Shown: positions 1 through 8,837 of the stretch, piece by piece
Position numbering within the stretch: the first letter of the stretch is position 1
Layout: the number at the start of each line of letters is the position of its first letter
Assembly (NCBI GenBank): GCA_028875575.1
Contig: JAPPDF010000026.1
Span: forward strand, 1-48,110
Direction of reading: 5' to 3'
Source: Acidobacteriota bacterium
Lineage (GTDB): Bacteria > Acidobacteriota > Terriglobia > Versatilivoradales > Versatilivoraceae
Length of the DNA: 48,110 bases
Program-made: the position numbers and the translations under genes
The notes under the pieces: model-generated
What the model was told of the DNA's origin: nothing
The model's database searches: none
What the model saw: the letters and a program-made list of their open reading frames with translations, nothing else

Positions 1-566
1 ACAAGGCTTCCAGTAGAACTCTATCACTCCCCCCTTGAGGGGGAGTCGGCGAGGCCAACGCGGCGCCCCGAAAGCGAAGCCCGCAGTCGAACCGGTGGGG
101 GTCCAGTCTCCCAGGTTCGTAAGAGGCCCCTGTTTCTCCCTGTATGATCTGCCCGGCAGGGCAGGAGCGTTACCTGGCTGGAACAGCGCCCAGCGCCAAG
201 TGTCGAAAAACCGATTCATAGTCAAACAGGAGCAGTGAATCACAGATGGACACGAATGAACACAGATTACTCTTGGTAGCGGATCGATCCTCGATTGCAG
301 GCGTCCACAGCTCGAGTGGAAGAGGCTGGTGCCATGACTCCATTCAAGTCCATTGGTGCGAATTCGTGGATCTCTTTTCGCTCCATGCCTGCGGGTCTGT
401 TGCGACCCCTGGCACGGCCCGCGGCCGGGCGCCCTGTCTGGCATTCTCGGGAGTCGGGTGTTAGAGTAGCCGCACGGTGATGCTGCGCCTCCACGCTTCG
501 GGCGGGCGATCCTATTTCGCGCTACCGTCGCCAGCGACGTGGACTGCCGTTGAGGGAATTTCAGTA
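1..566. other. Non-coding leader region, no gene supported
   Basis: I see no convincing gene before the sensor kinase. The short open frames here overlap one another on both strands and have no ribosome binding site or recognisable product. The stretch holds a small palindrome (26-46) and, at about 236-270, a degenerate 'cacagatggacac' type repeat of the kind scattered between genes in many environmental genomes. Confidence 0.6.
26..46. repeat. Palindrome with CCCCCTTGAGGGGG core
   Basis: ACTCCCCC pairs with GGGGGAGT around a TTGA-containing loop. The same core, with a longer 17-bp stem, occurs at 47990-48027 near the other end of the window, so this is probably one copy of a dispersed REP-like element. 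Here the bases after the stem (cggcgagg) differ from the other copy. Confidence 0.6.
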
Positions 567-1913
567 GTGGAAATCTTTGCCGCCAACCGGGAGATATTGA
601 TTGCGCTCCTGGTCAAGCTGGGGATTATCGCCTCCCTGGCGTCCTTGCTGACTCGTTCTCAAACCTTTCGCAAAACGCTCTTTGCCGAGGAGAGGGAAGC
701 CGCGGAGAAACTCACCCTCATCCGGTTTTGGGGTCTGCCGCTCTGTATCGGGGTGGTCATCCGAGGCGCCGGGGTGGGCAGCGGGACCATCAATCCGTTC
801 GCTGCCTTCGACCTCAGCCTGGAGGGCACTTTCATTGCCGGTCTCCTGGGCGGCACCGTCGTCGGAGCCATTGTCGGGGGCTGCGTGGGGATGGTGGCGC
901 TGCTGCAGCAGCAGGAGTGGGCGGCCCTGGCGATCTACCCGACCCTGGGGCTGTTGAGCGGGCTGCTGCGCAACCTTTCGCCCAGGAAAGAAGAGATCTG
1001 GAACTTCTCGCCCTTCGTTTTTATCAACCTGATTCTTTCCTTCTTTTCCAGGCAGCTTTTCAGCAAGAGCGGCTGGCAACTCATCTTCTTTTTCAGTTGC
1101 GTCGGCGTGGAGGCCCTGCGGCAGCTACTGGGACAAGCATTGACCTCGTCGCGACTGTTTTATTTTCCCACCGACAGCCTGATCGTGTTTGCCCTGATTC
1201 TGGTGGCCTCGCTGAGCTGCATCGGAGTCACCCTGAAGGTCTGGAACAACACCCGGCTGGAAATCAAGCTTGCCGAGCAGGAGGTGCTGGTGGTGAGGGC
1301 CCGCCTGGACGCCCTGGCCAATCAGATCAATCCTCATTTCCTCTTCAACACCCTGAACTCCATCGCGTCGCTGATCCGTTCCAACCCCGCCAAGGCGAGA
1401 GCCACTGTCCTGAAGCTTTCGCACATCCTGCGCAAGCTGTTGCAGGGACACGAAAACTTCATCCCTCTGCGGGAGGAAGTGGAGTTTATCGACAACTACC
1501 TGGACATCGAAGTGAGTCGCTTCGGGAAAGACAAGCTGAGAGTCGAAAAGGAAATCGACGATCGGACGCTGTCCTGCATGATTCCCAGCATGATCCTGCA
1601 GCCGATCATCGAGAACTCGATCAGACACGGCATTTCGCCCAAGATCGAAGGGGGCCGAATCAGGATTTGCTCGGTGCTCCAGGAGGAACGCTTGTGTATT
1701 CAGGTTGCCGACGACGGGCTTGGAATTTCCAACGACAAGCTGTCTTCGATCTACCACTCCGGAATCGGTATCAGTAACGTGCTGGAGCGGTTGAAGGTGG
1801 CTTATCAGACCGATTTCGCATTTACGGTGAGCAGCCGGCCCGGGGAAGGCACCTTTACCCATATTGAAATCCCCCTGCAGGAATCCCGCGAAAACCGGGC
1901 GGCCGGAGCCTGA
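567..1913 (+). CDS. LytS-type membrane sensor histidine kinase
   Basis: This is a sensor kinase of the LytS/YehU (HPK8) class, acting in the inner membrane and predicted to phosphorylate the LytTR regulator encoded just downstream. The N-terminal half has several hydrophobic segments resembling the 5TM-Lyt sensor region (for example around 'FIAGLLGGTVVGAIVG'). The C-terminal half carries the His_kinase signature NPHFLFNTLNS, with the phosphoacceptor His codon at 1335-1337, and an ATP-binding domain with an N-box (ENSIRHG) and G-box (DDGLGIS). I favour the GTG at 567 (448 aa), which has GAGGG ten bases upstream; an in-frame ATG at 477 has no ribosome site. The ligand cannot be told from sequence. 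No LytTR-independent output domain is present. Confidence 0.88.
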   Translation: MEIFAANREILIALLVKLGIIASLASLLTRSQTFRKTLFAEEREAAEKLTLIRFWGLPLCIGVVIRGAGVGSGTINPFAAFDLSLEGTFIAGLLGGTVVGAIVGGCVGMVALLQQQEWAALAIYPTLGLLSGLLRNLSPRKEEIWNFSPFVFINLILSFFSRQLFSKSGWQLIFFFSCVGVEALRQLLGQALTSSRLFYFPTDSLIVFALILVASLSCIGVTLKVWNNTRLEIKLAEQEVLVVRARLDALANQINPHFLFNTLNSIASLIRSNPAKARATVLKLSHILRKLLQGHENFIPLREEVEFIDNYLDIEVSRFGKDKLRVEKEIDDRTLSCMIPSMILQPIIENSIRHGISPKIEGGRIRICSVLQEERLCIQVADDGLGISNDKLSSIYHSGIGISNVLERLKVAYQTDFAFTVSSRPGEGTFTHIEIPLQESRENRAAGA

Positions 1914-1940
1914 TTGGTTCCGGGGAGAGAAAATCCTGAG

Positions 1941-2708
1941 ATGCCTATTTCCTGTATCCTGGTTGACGATGAGGAGTTGGCCCTGGAGGAGCTTCACTTC
2001 CTGCTGGATTCGGTTCCCGGCGTCGGGGTGGTCGGCCAGGGCCGCAACGGGGTGGAAGCCATTCGTCTGGTCAAGGAGTTGGAGCCGGATCTGATGTTTC
2101 TCGACATTCAGATGCCTGGACTCAACGGTTTTCAGGTGGTTCACCAGCTGGTCAAGGAAGAGGTTCTGCCTCAGGTCATTTTTGTCACGGCTTACGACCA
2201 GTATGCGGTCAGGGCCTTTGAGGTCAACGCGGTGGACTACATCCTCAAGCCGGTTGAAAAATCCAGGCTGGAAATGGCCATCCAGAGAGCAAGGAAGCAA
2301 CTGGAGTCCAATGTTCCGGTCGACGACCGGATCAGGAACCTGCTCAAGCAGTTCATTCCGGCCACCCCCAGGAAGTCGAAGCTTCTGGTCACGGACAGGA
2401 AACGCCACCTGATGGTCGATGCCGACGACATTGTCTTTGCCAGCGTTTCGGATGGCTGTGTTCAGGTGTCCACCCGGGATCTCAATGGGGAGACCCACTA
2501 TCGAACTCTGGAGGAGTTGCAGGCCAATCTGGATCCGCAGGTCTTCTGGCGTGTTCATCGGTCCTTCCTGGTAAATATCAACAGGATCAAGGAGGTGGTT
2601 CCCTGGTTCAACCGGACCCTGCAGCTCAAGATGGCCGACCAGGCCGGGACCGAAATACCGGTGAGTCGTTCCAACTCCCGAAAACTGAAGGAATACTTGA
2701 AGCTGTAG
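1941..2708 (+). CDS. LytTR-family response regulator
   Basis: This 255-aa regulator is the likely partner of the upstream kinase, whose stop lies 27 bases before. Residues 1-120 form a receiver domain with acidic residues D9/D10, phosphoacceptor D55 (in FLDIQMPG), a T in 'FVTAYDQ' and K in 'YILKPVE'. Residues about 145-250 form a LytTR DNA-binding domain ('VHRSFLVNINRI' near its end is typical). The ATG at 1941 follows GGGGAGAGA; an upstream TTG at 1914 is less likely. LytTR regulators usually activate from paired direct repeats about 20 bp apart; I did not find a convincing target in this window. Kinase-regulator pairs of this type often control envelope or transport genes, but the target here is unknown. 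Confidence 0.9.
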   Translation: MPISCILVDDEELALEELHFLLDSVPGVGVVGQGRNGVEAIRLVKELEPDLMFLDIQMPGLNGFQVVHQLVKEEVLPQVIFVTAYDQYAVRAFEVNAVDYILKPVEKSRLEMAIQRARKQLESNVPVDDRIRNLLKQFIPATPRKSKLLVTDRKRHLMVDADDIVFASVSDGCVQVSTRDLNGETHYRTLEELQANLDPQVFWRVHRSFLVNINRIKEVVPWFNRTLQLKMADQAGTEIPVSRSNSRKLKEYLKL

Positions 2709-2846
2709 TGTTTTTGACACAGGAGACCAGCCTGTTCGCGAGCGGCCCGATTGCTCCTTGAGTTGGTCTTTGGCGCTGTGATAGTTTTGGGCAATGGAGG
2801 CAGATCGGAAATCAGGCTTTAGCAAACAGAAGGAGGACAAGGAACG

Positions 2847-3074
2847 GTGTCAAGCGCCTTGGATATTAGAGAGCATCTCTTGCAGTCCAGTGACGAGTTC
2901 AGAAAACTTGCCAAAGAACACAGCGCCTATGACGAAAAACTGTCCCTATTGCTGAACAGAAGTTTTCTTTCCGAGCAAGAAAAGCTCGAGGAAGTGACCT
3001 TGAAGAAGTTGAAGCTGCGGGCCAAGGACCGAATGCAGCAGATGATTCAAGCCCAGAGGCAGCAGCAGGACTGA
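2847..3074 (+). CDS. DUF465 (YdcH-like) small coiled-coil protein
   Basis: A 75-aa, highly charged, largely helical protein matching the DUF465/YdcH family in length and pattern: 'LAKEHSAYDEKL' at residues 22-33, then a Lys/Glu-rich helix ('LKKLKLRAKDRM') and a Gln-rich tail. The family is widespread and its role is not established. It starts with GTG; AGGAGG at 2831-2836 supports this start. It is followed by a rho-independent terminator at 3148-3174, so it ends its own transcript or the one that begins with the two-component genes. Confidence 0.85.
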   Translation: MSSALDIREHLLQSSDEFRKLAKEHSAYDEKLSLLLNRSFLSEQEKLEEVTLKKLKLRAKDRMQQMIQAQRQQQD

Positions 3075-3147
3075 AGGTCCGGGTGGGCGGGCTTGGCTGA
3101 GGCCCGCCAGGGAATGGTCGGACCTTGAAGGATGTTTGGCCGGATCG

Positions 3148-3174
3148 AAAGGGAACCCTGCGGTTCCCTTTTTT
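3148..3174 (+). terminator. Rho-independent terminator
   Basis: GGGAACC (3151-3157) pairs with GGTTCCC (3162-3168) around the loop CTGC, followed by six T. Three A before the stem also pair with the first three T. It lies 74 bases after the DUF465 stop codon and is the clearest intrinsic terminator in the window. Confidence 0.88.
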
Positions 3175-3206
3175 CGTTCCGGCAGACAATGTTGCAGCCG
3201 GTCGAG

Positions 3207-3255
3207 CCCACATTTCTCACCGGGGAGTCGATCGAGGCAGTCAATATCTACAAGA
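3207..3255 (+). repeat. Decayed single end related to the 21.2-kb MITE
   Basis: CCCACATTTCTCACCGG here matches CCCGCATTTCTCACCAG, the terminal repeat of the element at 21174-21424, at 15 of 17 positions. Weaker similarity continues inward ('gaggcag', then 'acctttaattgg' against 'accttgattgg'). No opposite end is nearby, so this looks like a solo, degraded end left in the psd upstream region. Confidence 0.5.
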
Positions 3256-3436
3256 CCTTTAATTGGATGCATTCAACATTTTGATAATAAAAATCATTGT
3301 ATCCTTATTTCCGCGAGCCGGTGAGGAATCCGAGTGAGAGAGCAGCGGCTCCAAGGCTGCTGACATCCTGGCAGGTGACGGCTTCCACCCGGCACCTGAT
3401 ATATAATGGATGGGCTACGAAGCCAGGGTCGCTACC

Positions 3437-4057
3437 ATGAAGATCGCCGCTGATGCCTTTGTCTTCCTGATCCCCCTGCTGGTGATCACCGGTCTGCTGT
3501 GGATCATGGGCTTCATGCTGCTCGGGTCGGTTTGTCTGGGGATCGCTCTTTTGGTTGGGCTCTTTTTCCGCGACCCCCACCGGAATATACCGGGCGAAGA
3601 GGATCTGGTTCTGGCTCCGGCGGACGGGAAGGTCGTGGATTTGGCGAAGCAAGCGGATGGGACCACCAGGGTTTCCATCTTTCTCTCCCTTTGGGACGTG
3701 CACATCAACCGCTCGCCGATCGCGGGCACCATCCAGGATGTTTGCTATCATCCGGGAAAATTCCGAATGGCCTTCGACCGGCGCGCTTCGGTAGAGAACG
3801 AGTGCAACGTACTGACGGTCGCCAACGGTTCCTTGACAGTCCGTTTCAGTCAGATCGCCGGGATATTGGCGCGTCGAATCGTATGCTGGAAGAAGCCTGG
3901 TGACGCGGTCGAGTCCGGCGAGCGCATCGGCTTGATTCGGTTCGGCTCCAGGGTGGATGTTTTTGTTCCCGAAACGGTGGTTCTGGAATTGAGTCGGGGA
4001 ACTCGGGTGCGGGGAGGCAGCACCGTAATCGGAAGGGTCGTGCGCAATGAGGAGTAA
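3437..4057 (+). CDS. psd: Phosphatidylserine decarboxylase, small type
   Basis: Removes CO2 from phosphatidylserine to give phosphatidylethanolamine at the inner membrane, the step after PssA, whose gene overlaps this one. The protein (206 aa from the ATG at 3437) has an N-terminal hydrophobic hairpin, 'LFFRDPHR', 'APADGKVVD', 'SLWDVHINRSP' with its family-typical His, and near the C-terminus 'RVRGGST', where self-cleavage before the Ser should create the pyruvoyl cofactor. The length fits the short Psd/archaetidylserine-decarboxylase-like group. An in-frame ATG at 3410 is possible, but a TATAAT at 3402-3407 sits just before it, which makes the 3437 start more natural. Family starts also resemble 'MKIA..'. 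Confidence 0.93.
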   Translation: MKIAADAFVFLIPLLVITGLLWIMGFMLLGSVCLGIALLVGLFFRDPHRNIPGEEDLVLAPADGKVVDLAKQADGTTRVSIFLSLWDVHINRSPIAGTIQDVCYHPGKFRMAFDRRASVENECNVLTVANGSLTVRFSQIAGILARRIVCWKKPGDAVESGERIGLIRFGSRVDVFVPETVVLELSRGTRVRGGSTVIGRVVRNEE

Positions 4058-4865
4058 TTCCCAAAAACGCCGGTTTCGGCGGGGCATTTACGTCCTGCCG
4101 ACGCTGTTCACCATCGGGACCATCTTCTGCGGATTTTTTGCGGTCACCAACGCCCTCAAGGGTGAATTCAACCTGGCTGCCATTGCCATCGGCTTTGCCG
4201 TGGTGTTCGATGGGCTGGACGGCAGGATCGCCCGAATGACCAACTCCTGCAGCGAATTCGGCGTGCAGATCGATTCCCTGGCCGATGTGGTTACCTTTGG
4301 TCTGGCTCCGGCCATACTGGCCTATCTCTGGGGAGTTCGGACACTCGCTCCGGAGTCGCCCCATTCGCTGCACCTGCAACAACTGGGATGGATCGTTTGC
4401 TTTGGCTTCCTGGTGTGTGGCGCCATGCGGCTGGCGCGTTTCAACATCCAGAGCGCAAAGCCCTCGCCCTCGGGAACCGGATCGGAAAGGCCCTTTGTGG
4501 GAATGCCGATTCCGGCCGGCGCAGCCATGATTGCCGCCGCCGTGCACTTTTCTCCGGAACCTCCGGAACACTGGCTCGCGGGGATTCTGTGGAATGTGCT
4601 GGTTGGATTCCTGGGCTTCTTGATGGTCAGCACGCTCAAATATCCCAGTTTCAAGCATATCGACCTCAAGAGCCGCAAGCGATTCGTCAATTTCGTGCTC
4701 CTGGCCATGCTGGTGGCGCTCATCTACTTCTACTCGCAAATCGTCCTGCTCCTCATGGCTGCCGGGTACGCGTTTTCGGGATTGGGGTGGAAGGCTTACG
4801 GCCTGGTCAAACAAAAGCCGGAAGGCGTCCTGACAGCCGGAAAGCTCAGGGCGGATGATACCTGA
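4047..4865 (+). CDS. pssA: CDP-diacylglycerol-serine O-phosphatidyltransferase
   Basis: Transfers the phosphatidyl group from CDP-diacylglycerol to L-serine, making the substrate for Psd. The CDP-alcohol phosphatidyltransferase signature DG-x2-AR-x8-G-x3-D-x3-D is complete (from 'DGRIAR' to 'GVQIDSLAD'). About seven to eight hydrophobic segments predict an integral membrane protein of the PssA-II type, and 272 aa is normal. The start overlaps the psd stop by 11 bases, so the two genes are translationally linked, a common arrangement in bacteria. The following 151 bases before the next gene show no terminator. Confidence 0.95.
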   Translation: MRSNSQKRRFRRGIYVLPTLFTIGTIFCGFFAVTNALKGEFNLAAIAIGFAVVFDGLDGRIARMTNSCSEFGVQIDSLADVVTFGLAPAILAYLWGVRTLAPESPHSLHLQQLGWIVCFGFLVCGAMRLARFNIQSAKPSPSGTGSERPFVGMPIPAGAAMIAAAVHFSPEPPEHWLAGILWNVLVGFLGFLMVSTLKYPSFKHIDLKSRKRFVNFVLLAMLVALIYFYSQIVLLLMAAGYAFSGLGWKAYGLVKQKPEGVLTAGKLRADDT

Positions 4866-5016
4866 ACCCCCGGCATGTCCGAGCCGGGACCCCCGGGCCT
4901 CTGTGGTTCTCCGCCCGAAGCGCCGCGGCTGCGGCCGAATCCCTGTCCCCGCTTCCAGGGTAGCGGGGTCCACGAACAAGGCCTTTCCATCTCCTGCATC
5001 ATTGCGGTAACTGCCG

Positions 5017-5973
5017 ATGCCTCGATCGCTGATTCTGGTAGACGTGCCTCTGGCTTCCTTTATTGAAGAGCTGTTTGCTCCGGACTGCCGCTCGGGACCC
5101 TGGAGTTTGCTGGAGGAGGGATCCAGGGAATCCCTGCAGGAGGTCGCGGGACTTTTTCTTTACGGTCATCCCATTATTGACGGGCCCTTTATGGACCGCT
5201 TGCCCAATCTCAAAGTGATCAGCAACTTCGGTGTCGGCATCGACCATGTGGATCTTGCGGCCGCGGCGACCCGGGGCATTGCGGTGGGGAACACCCCCGG
5301 AGCGGTAGAAGGAGCCACCGCCGACCTGACCATGGCCCTGCTGCTGGCCTCAGCCCGCAACCTGGTTGCCGGTGACCGCTTTGCACGTGGGCCTGACTTT
5401 CTGTACTACGACCCCTCGCTGTTCCTGGGACGAGAAGTCCACGGCAGCACGCTCGGAATTGTCGGCCTGGGCCACATCGGGCGTGAGGTGGCTCGTCGGG
5501 CTCGCGGATTCGACATGCGGATTCTCTACCACTCCCGGCACCGAAAGCCGGTGGCGGAGAGCGAGCTGGGAGCGGAGTATGCCAGCCTGAGGGAACTTCT
5601 TGAACAATCCCATTTCGTGACGCTCAATGTTCCCATGACGCCGGAGACCAGGCACCTGATCGGAGAGGAGCAGCTTTCCTGGATGCGTCCGGACGGCATT
5701 CTCATTAACGTGGCCCGGGGAGGGGTAGTGGATCACGAGGCACTCTATCGGGTCCTGGCCGACAAGAGGATTGCCGGCGCCGCCATTGATGTCACCGAAC
5801 CTGAGCCATTGCCACGCGACCACCCGCTGCTGCAATTGACCAACCTGGTGATCACTCCTCACCTGGGTTCAGCCGGATCGCGGACCCGCCTCCGCATGGC
5901 CCGGATGACCGTGGACAACATTCGAGCCGGTCTGCAAGGCAAGCCCCTTCCCTACGCGGTCGAACAGTTCTGA
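5017..5973 (+). CDS. D-2-hydroxyacid dehydrogenase, hydroxypyruvate/glyoxylate reductase type
   Basis: A 318-aa NAD(P)-dependent oxidoreductase of the D-isomer 2-hydroxyacid dehydrogenase family. The Rossmann motif GLGHIG is at 150-155; catalytic R234 ('NVARGGVVD'), E263 ('EPEPLP') and H282 ('PHLGSA') are all present. Arg/His residues after the second strand ('YHSRHRKP') suggest NADPH rather than NADH. The 'DVTEPEPLP..HPLL' block resembles glyoxylate/hydroxypyruvate reductase more than 3-phosphoglycerate dehydrogenase, and there is no C-terminal ACT domain. It ends two bases before the M16 gene, so they share an operon. Substrate is inferred, not proven. There is no strong Shine-Dalgarno before the ATG. 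Confidence 0.85.
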   Translation: MPRSLILVDVPLASFIEELFAPDCRSGPWSLLEEGSRESLQEVAGLFLYGHPIIDGPFMDRLPNLKVISNFGVGIDHVDLAAAATRGIAVGNTPGAVEGATADLTMALLLASARNLVAGDRFARGPDFLYYDPSLFLGREVHGSTLGIVGLGHIGREVARRARGFDMRILYHSRHRKPVAESELGAEYASLRELLEQSHFVTLNVPMTPETRHLIGEEQLSWMRPDGILINVARGGVVDHEALYRVLADKRIAGAAIDVTEPEPLPRDHPLLQLTNLVITPHLGSAGSRTRLRMARMTVDNIRAGLQGKPLPYAVEQF

Positions 5974-5975
5974 GC

Positions 5976-8801
5976 ATGGTCCCCACACGGTCCAATTGGC
6001 GAGCGGCGGTTCTCTGCGGTTGGCTGGGACTGTTGAGCCCCATCGGCCTGGTGGAGCCCGCCAATTCCTGCCACGCCTCGCAAGACAATGCAGCCGACTC
6101 TCCACCGCTGAGAATCGTCGGGCCCTTTATGTCTCGAGAGGATGTCGGGCCCTTCACCAAGGTCGTGTTCAAGAACGGCCTGTCGGTGCTCCTTTTCGAG
6201 AGGAGCAACACGCCGCTGGTGGCCATGGTGACTTACGTCAAGGCCGGCCGCCTGCACCAGGACGCATCCAGTCAGGGTTTCTGGGATTTCTGGTCTCCGC
6301 TGCTGCTTCATTCCCCATTAACCGGTGGACAGGAAACGGTTGCCCGGGAAGCCAGGAGAATCGGAGCGGTGTTGGAAACCGGGGTGGGTGAGGACCATGC
6401 CTGGTTTTCCACTGTTCTTCCCCGAGAAGCCTATCGGAAGGGATTGGACCTTCAAGTCGCCGCTCTTGAGAAATGGAATCCGTCGCCCGAGAGAGTGCGG
6501 AAACTTCTACGAACAGTCCGCCAACCGCGCCGATTCAGAAAGGCCTCCCCGGAGCGCGAGTACGGCCGGCAGCTGTTTGACCTGGCGTTGAGAAGGGGAA
6601 GGGGATTCGATCAAAGGACCGGTTCCCCCGGCAATCTGCATGACATCGACGGTTCTCGATTCAGCAGAATTCATAGTCGTTGGTTCGCTCCCGGCAACGT
6701 CTTGCTCACCGTCACCGGTGATTTTGACCGGCGGGCTCTCCTGCGAGAGATCGTCAAGCGTTTCCGCGCACTTCCTACGGGACCCACGCTCGATCATCCG
6801 CCCGCTCCCACCCCCGGAACGGATGGCTTCACCTACGCCTACCGGCGGGCAGACCTGCATCAAGCGGGGATCCAGATGGGATTTCCCCTGCCTGCCGCCT
6901 TCACCCGGGACTGGTACGCCTGCAAGGTGCTGCAAGCCGTATTGACGGCAGGCAAGACTTCGGTGCTGAATCGCCGCCTGGAGATGGCCCGGTCGACGGT
7001 TCATGTGGCCGATACCGACACCATCGTTCCTGGCCAGACCGGTTTTCTCTCCCTGAGCCTTGGCGCGGGCGGTCCGGGGTTGGACCGGTCGGCGGTGACC
7101 GCTCTGGCCGCTATAGAGCGGATCAGGCGGGGCGTCCTGGCTGAATCGGACCTCCAGCGAGCCCGGGCGTTGGTCGCTGTCGAGTATCTGCAGGCACAGG
7201 AAGGGCTGTTGGGCCTGGCGATTCAGATTGCCCGGCACGAGCACCTGGCGGATTTCAAGATCTGGCAGGAAACCCTTCAGAGAATCGAATCGGTGACCTC
7301 TGAGGAAGTGGTTGCCGCAGCCCGTCGGTATCTCGCTCTGGAAAGGTGCACGCTTCTGGAGTACCAGTCGAACTCGCAGGAGATCAGGCAATTCAACTCC
7401 AACAGCTACCGCGAGTTCCTGAGAATTGCGCTGCCTCGCGCCGTCGGTGAAATCAAGGGCGACGATTGGATCGAGGTTCCCCTGCCGGAGCAGACGGAGC
7501 AGGCAGAAGGGCGGTCGTCCAGTCAGAGGGGCCCCCGGGAAATCAGCACGGCGGGGCTGGTGCCGCCCCTGAGAAAGTTCTCCATCCTCAGAGGACCTGA
7601 CGTTTGGGTCCAGGAAGGGCGCTGGTTGCCGCTTGCCTCCATGGGGATCTTCTTTCCGGGTGGCCAGGCCTCGGAACCACCAGGCAAGCAGGGAATTACC
7701 GGCCTGATGGCTGCCGCCGCAATCGGGGCCGGGTCGGCCCTGCAACCCACCCATCCGGCCGCCCTCATGGAGAGGCTGGGAGTGGAAGTGAATGCAGTGG
7801 TAAACCCTGACTATTTTGGTTTTGTGCTCCATGGTCTCTCCGAAAATTTCGCCGCCTGTGTGGATATTCTGGCGGATTCCCTGCAACGGCCGACCTTCGA
7901 AGAAGAGGCCATTACGGCTCAGAAACAGGCCTTGCGCTTGCAAACCGCAAGGCAGTTGGACGATCCACGCCGTCAGGCGGAGCAATTGTTCCTGCGGGCC
8001 GCCTACGGCGCTCATCCCTATGGCAGGGGCCCCAATGGAGAGCGGGCAGCCCTGCAAACGTTAACCCGTCAGGACCTGTTGGAATGGCACCGGCGATATG
8101 TCCTGGGTACTCAGCCGGTTGTGGTCATTGCCGGAGACGTGGAGGGGAGCTTCTTTGCCGCCAGGTTCGCGGGCAAGTGGAGGCGCTCCGGGATGTCCCG
8201 CATCGAATACGAAGACATTGCCGATCTGCAAAGTCTGACCGGGGCTCGCGCGCTCGAGGGAAGGACCGGGAAGGGGCATCCCTGGCTGGCACAGGCCGGA
8301 TTTCTGGGGCCGCAGGCCTCCGATCCGCGACTGGCGGCCTTTACGGTGCTGCAGCACCTGGCCTCAGGTATCGGAGGCAGCCTGTCGCTGGCTCTGAAGC
8401 AGCGCCAGGGTTTGGCAATCGACATCCTGGCCTCGCAGCGCCGACTGAAGTGGGGGGGATACTTCTTTGCCCGCCTGACGGCTGCACCCACTGACGGTGC
8501 CAGGGCTCTGGAGGCAGTGCGAGCTCAGCTGACCGCGCTGGGCGAGGGATCGCTGTCGGAGGAGACTATCGATCAGGCCAGGAGAGCAGCCATCCGAAAC
8601 TATCGGACTTCCAGCCAGCACCGGCGCCGGCAGGTTCTGGAACTGGCTGAGAAAGCTATTTTCGGACAGTCCGTCTATGACGTCACCAACACCCTGAAGC
8701 AAATCGAGGCAGTGAAATCCAAGGAAGTTGCCGCGCTGGCGCGGGAATTCTTCCGGCCGGAGCTTTTTATTGCCGGGGTGGTTCCAGGGTCCGAGCCTTG
8801 A
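5976..8801 (+). CDS. Exported double-length M16 (pitrilysin-fold) protein without zinc motifs
   Basis: A 941-aa protein with an N-terminal signal-like segment (residues 1-35) followed by two M16-type units. Unit one begins near residue 60 ('VVFKNGLSVLLFERS') and unit two near 550 ('GIFFPGGQASEPPG'). Insulinase-family features are clear: 'RIGAVLETGVGEDHAWF', 'FAPGNVLLTVTGDFD' and 'YGAHPYGRGPNGE'. Active M16 units carry HxxEH after the first strand pair. Here the matching positions read GFWDFWSPL (101-109) in unit one and 'GITGLMAAA' in unit two, so all His and Glu ligands are missing in both. It may be a binding or chaperone-like partner of an active M16 subunit encoded elsewhere, or act on substrate differently. 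It sits between the dehydrogenase and the VWFA gene. Confidence 0.85.
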   Translation: MVPTRSNWRAAVLCGWLGLLSPIGLVEPANSCHASQDNAADSPPLRIVGPFMSREDVGPFTKVVFKNGLSVLLFERSNTPLVAMVTYVKAGRLHQDASSQGFWDFWSPLLLHSPLTGGQETVAREARRIGAVLETGVGEDHAWFSTVLPREAYRKGLDLQVAALEKWNPSPERVRKLLRTVRQPRRFRKASPEREYGRQLFDLALRRGRGFDQRTGSPGNLHDIDGSRFSRIHSRWFAPGNVLLTVTGDFDRRALLREIVKRFRALPTGPTLDHPPAPTPGTDGFTYAYRRADLHQAGIQMGFPLPAAFTRDWYACKVLQAVLTAGKTSVLNRRLEMARSTVHVADTDTIVPGQTGFLSLSLGAGGPGLDRSAVTALAAIERIRRGVLAESDLQRARALVAVEYLQAQEGLLGLAIQIARHEHLADFKIWQETLQRIESVTSEEVVAAARRYLALERCTLLEYQSNSQEIRQFNSNSYREFLRIALPRAVGEIKGDDWIEVPLPEQTEQAEGRSSSQRGPREISTAGLVPPLRKFSILRGPDVWVQEGRWLPLASMGIFFPGGQASEPPGKQGITGLMAAAAIGAGSALQPTHPAALMERLGVEVNAVVNPDYFGFVLHGLSENFAACVDILADSLQRPTFEEEAITAQKQALRLQTARQLDDPRRQAEQLFLRAAYGAHPYGRGPNGERAALQTLTRQDLLEWHRRYVLGTQPVVVIAGDVEGSFFAARFAGKWRRSGMSRIEYEDIADLQSLTGARALEGRTGKGHPWLAQAGFLGPQASDPRLAAFTVLQHLASGIGGSLSLALKQRQGLAIDILASQRRLKWGGYFFARLTAAPTDGARALEAVRAQLTALGEGSLSEETIDQARRAAIRNYRTSSQHRRRQVLELAEKAIFGQSVYDVTNTLKQIEAVKSKEVAALAREFFRPELFIAGVVPGSEP

Positions 8802-8837
8802 CCCGTCCCCATGATACCCGTGTTAGAATCCAGTGCC

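Noticed and set aside
1125-2840. 571-codon minus-strand open frame opposite the two-component genes
   Set aside because: It is antisense to two well-recognised genes, has no recognisable domain and reflects GC-rich codon bias in the opposite frame. The same applies to long minus-strand frames at 33048-35780 and 45035-47032.
6507-8057. 516-codon minus-strand frame inside the M16 gene
   Set aside because: Shadow of a clear coding gene; no ribosome site and no family features.
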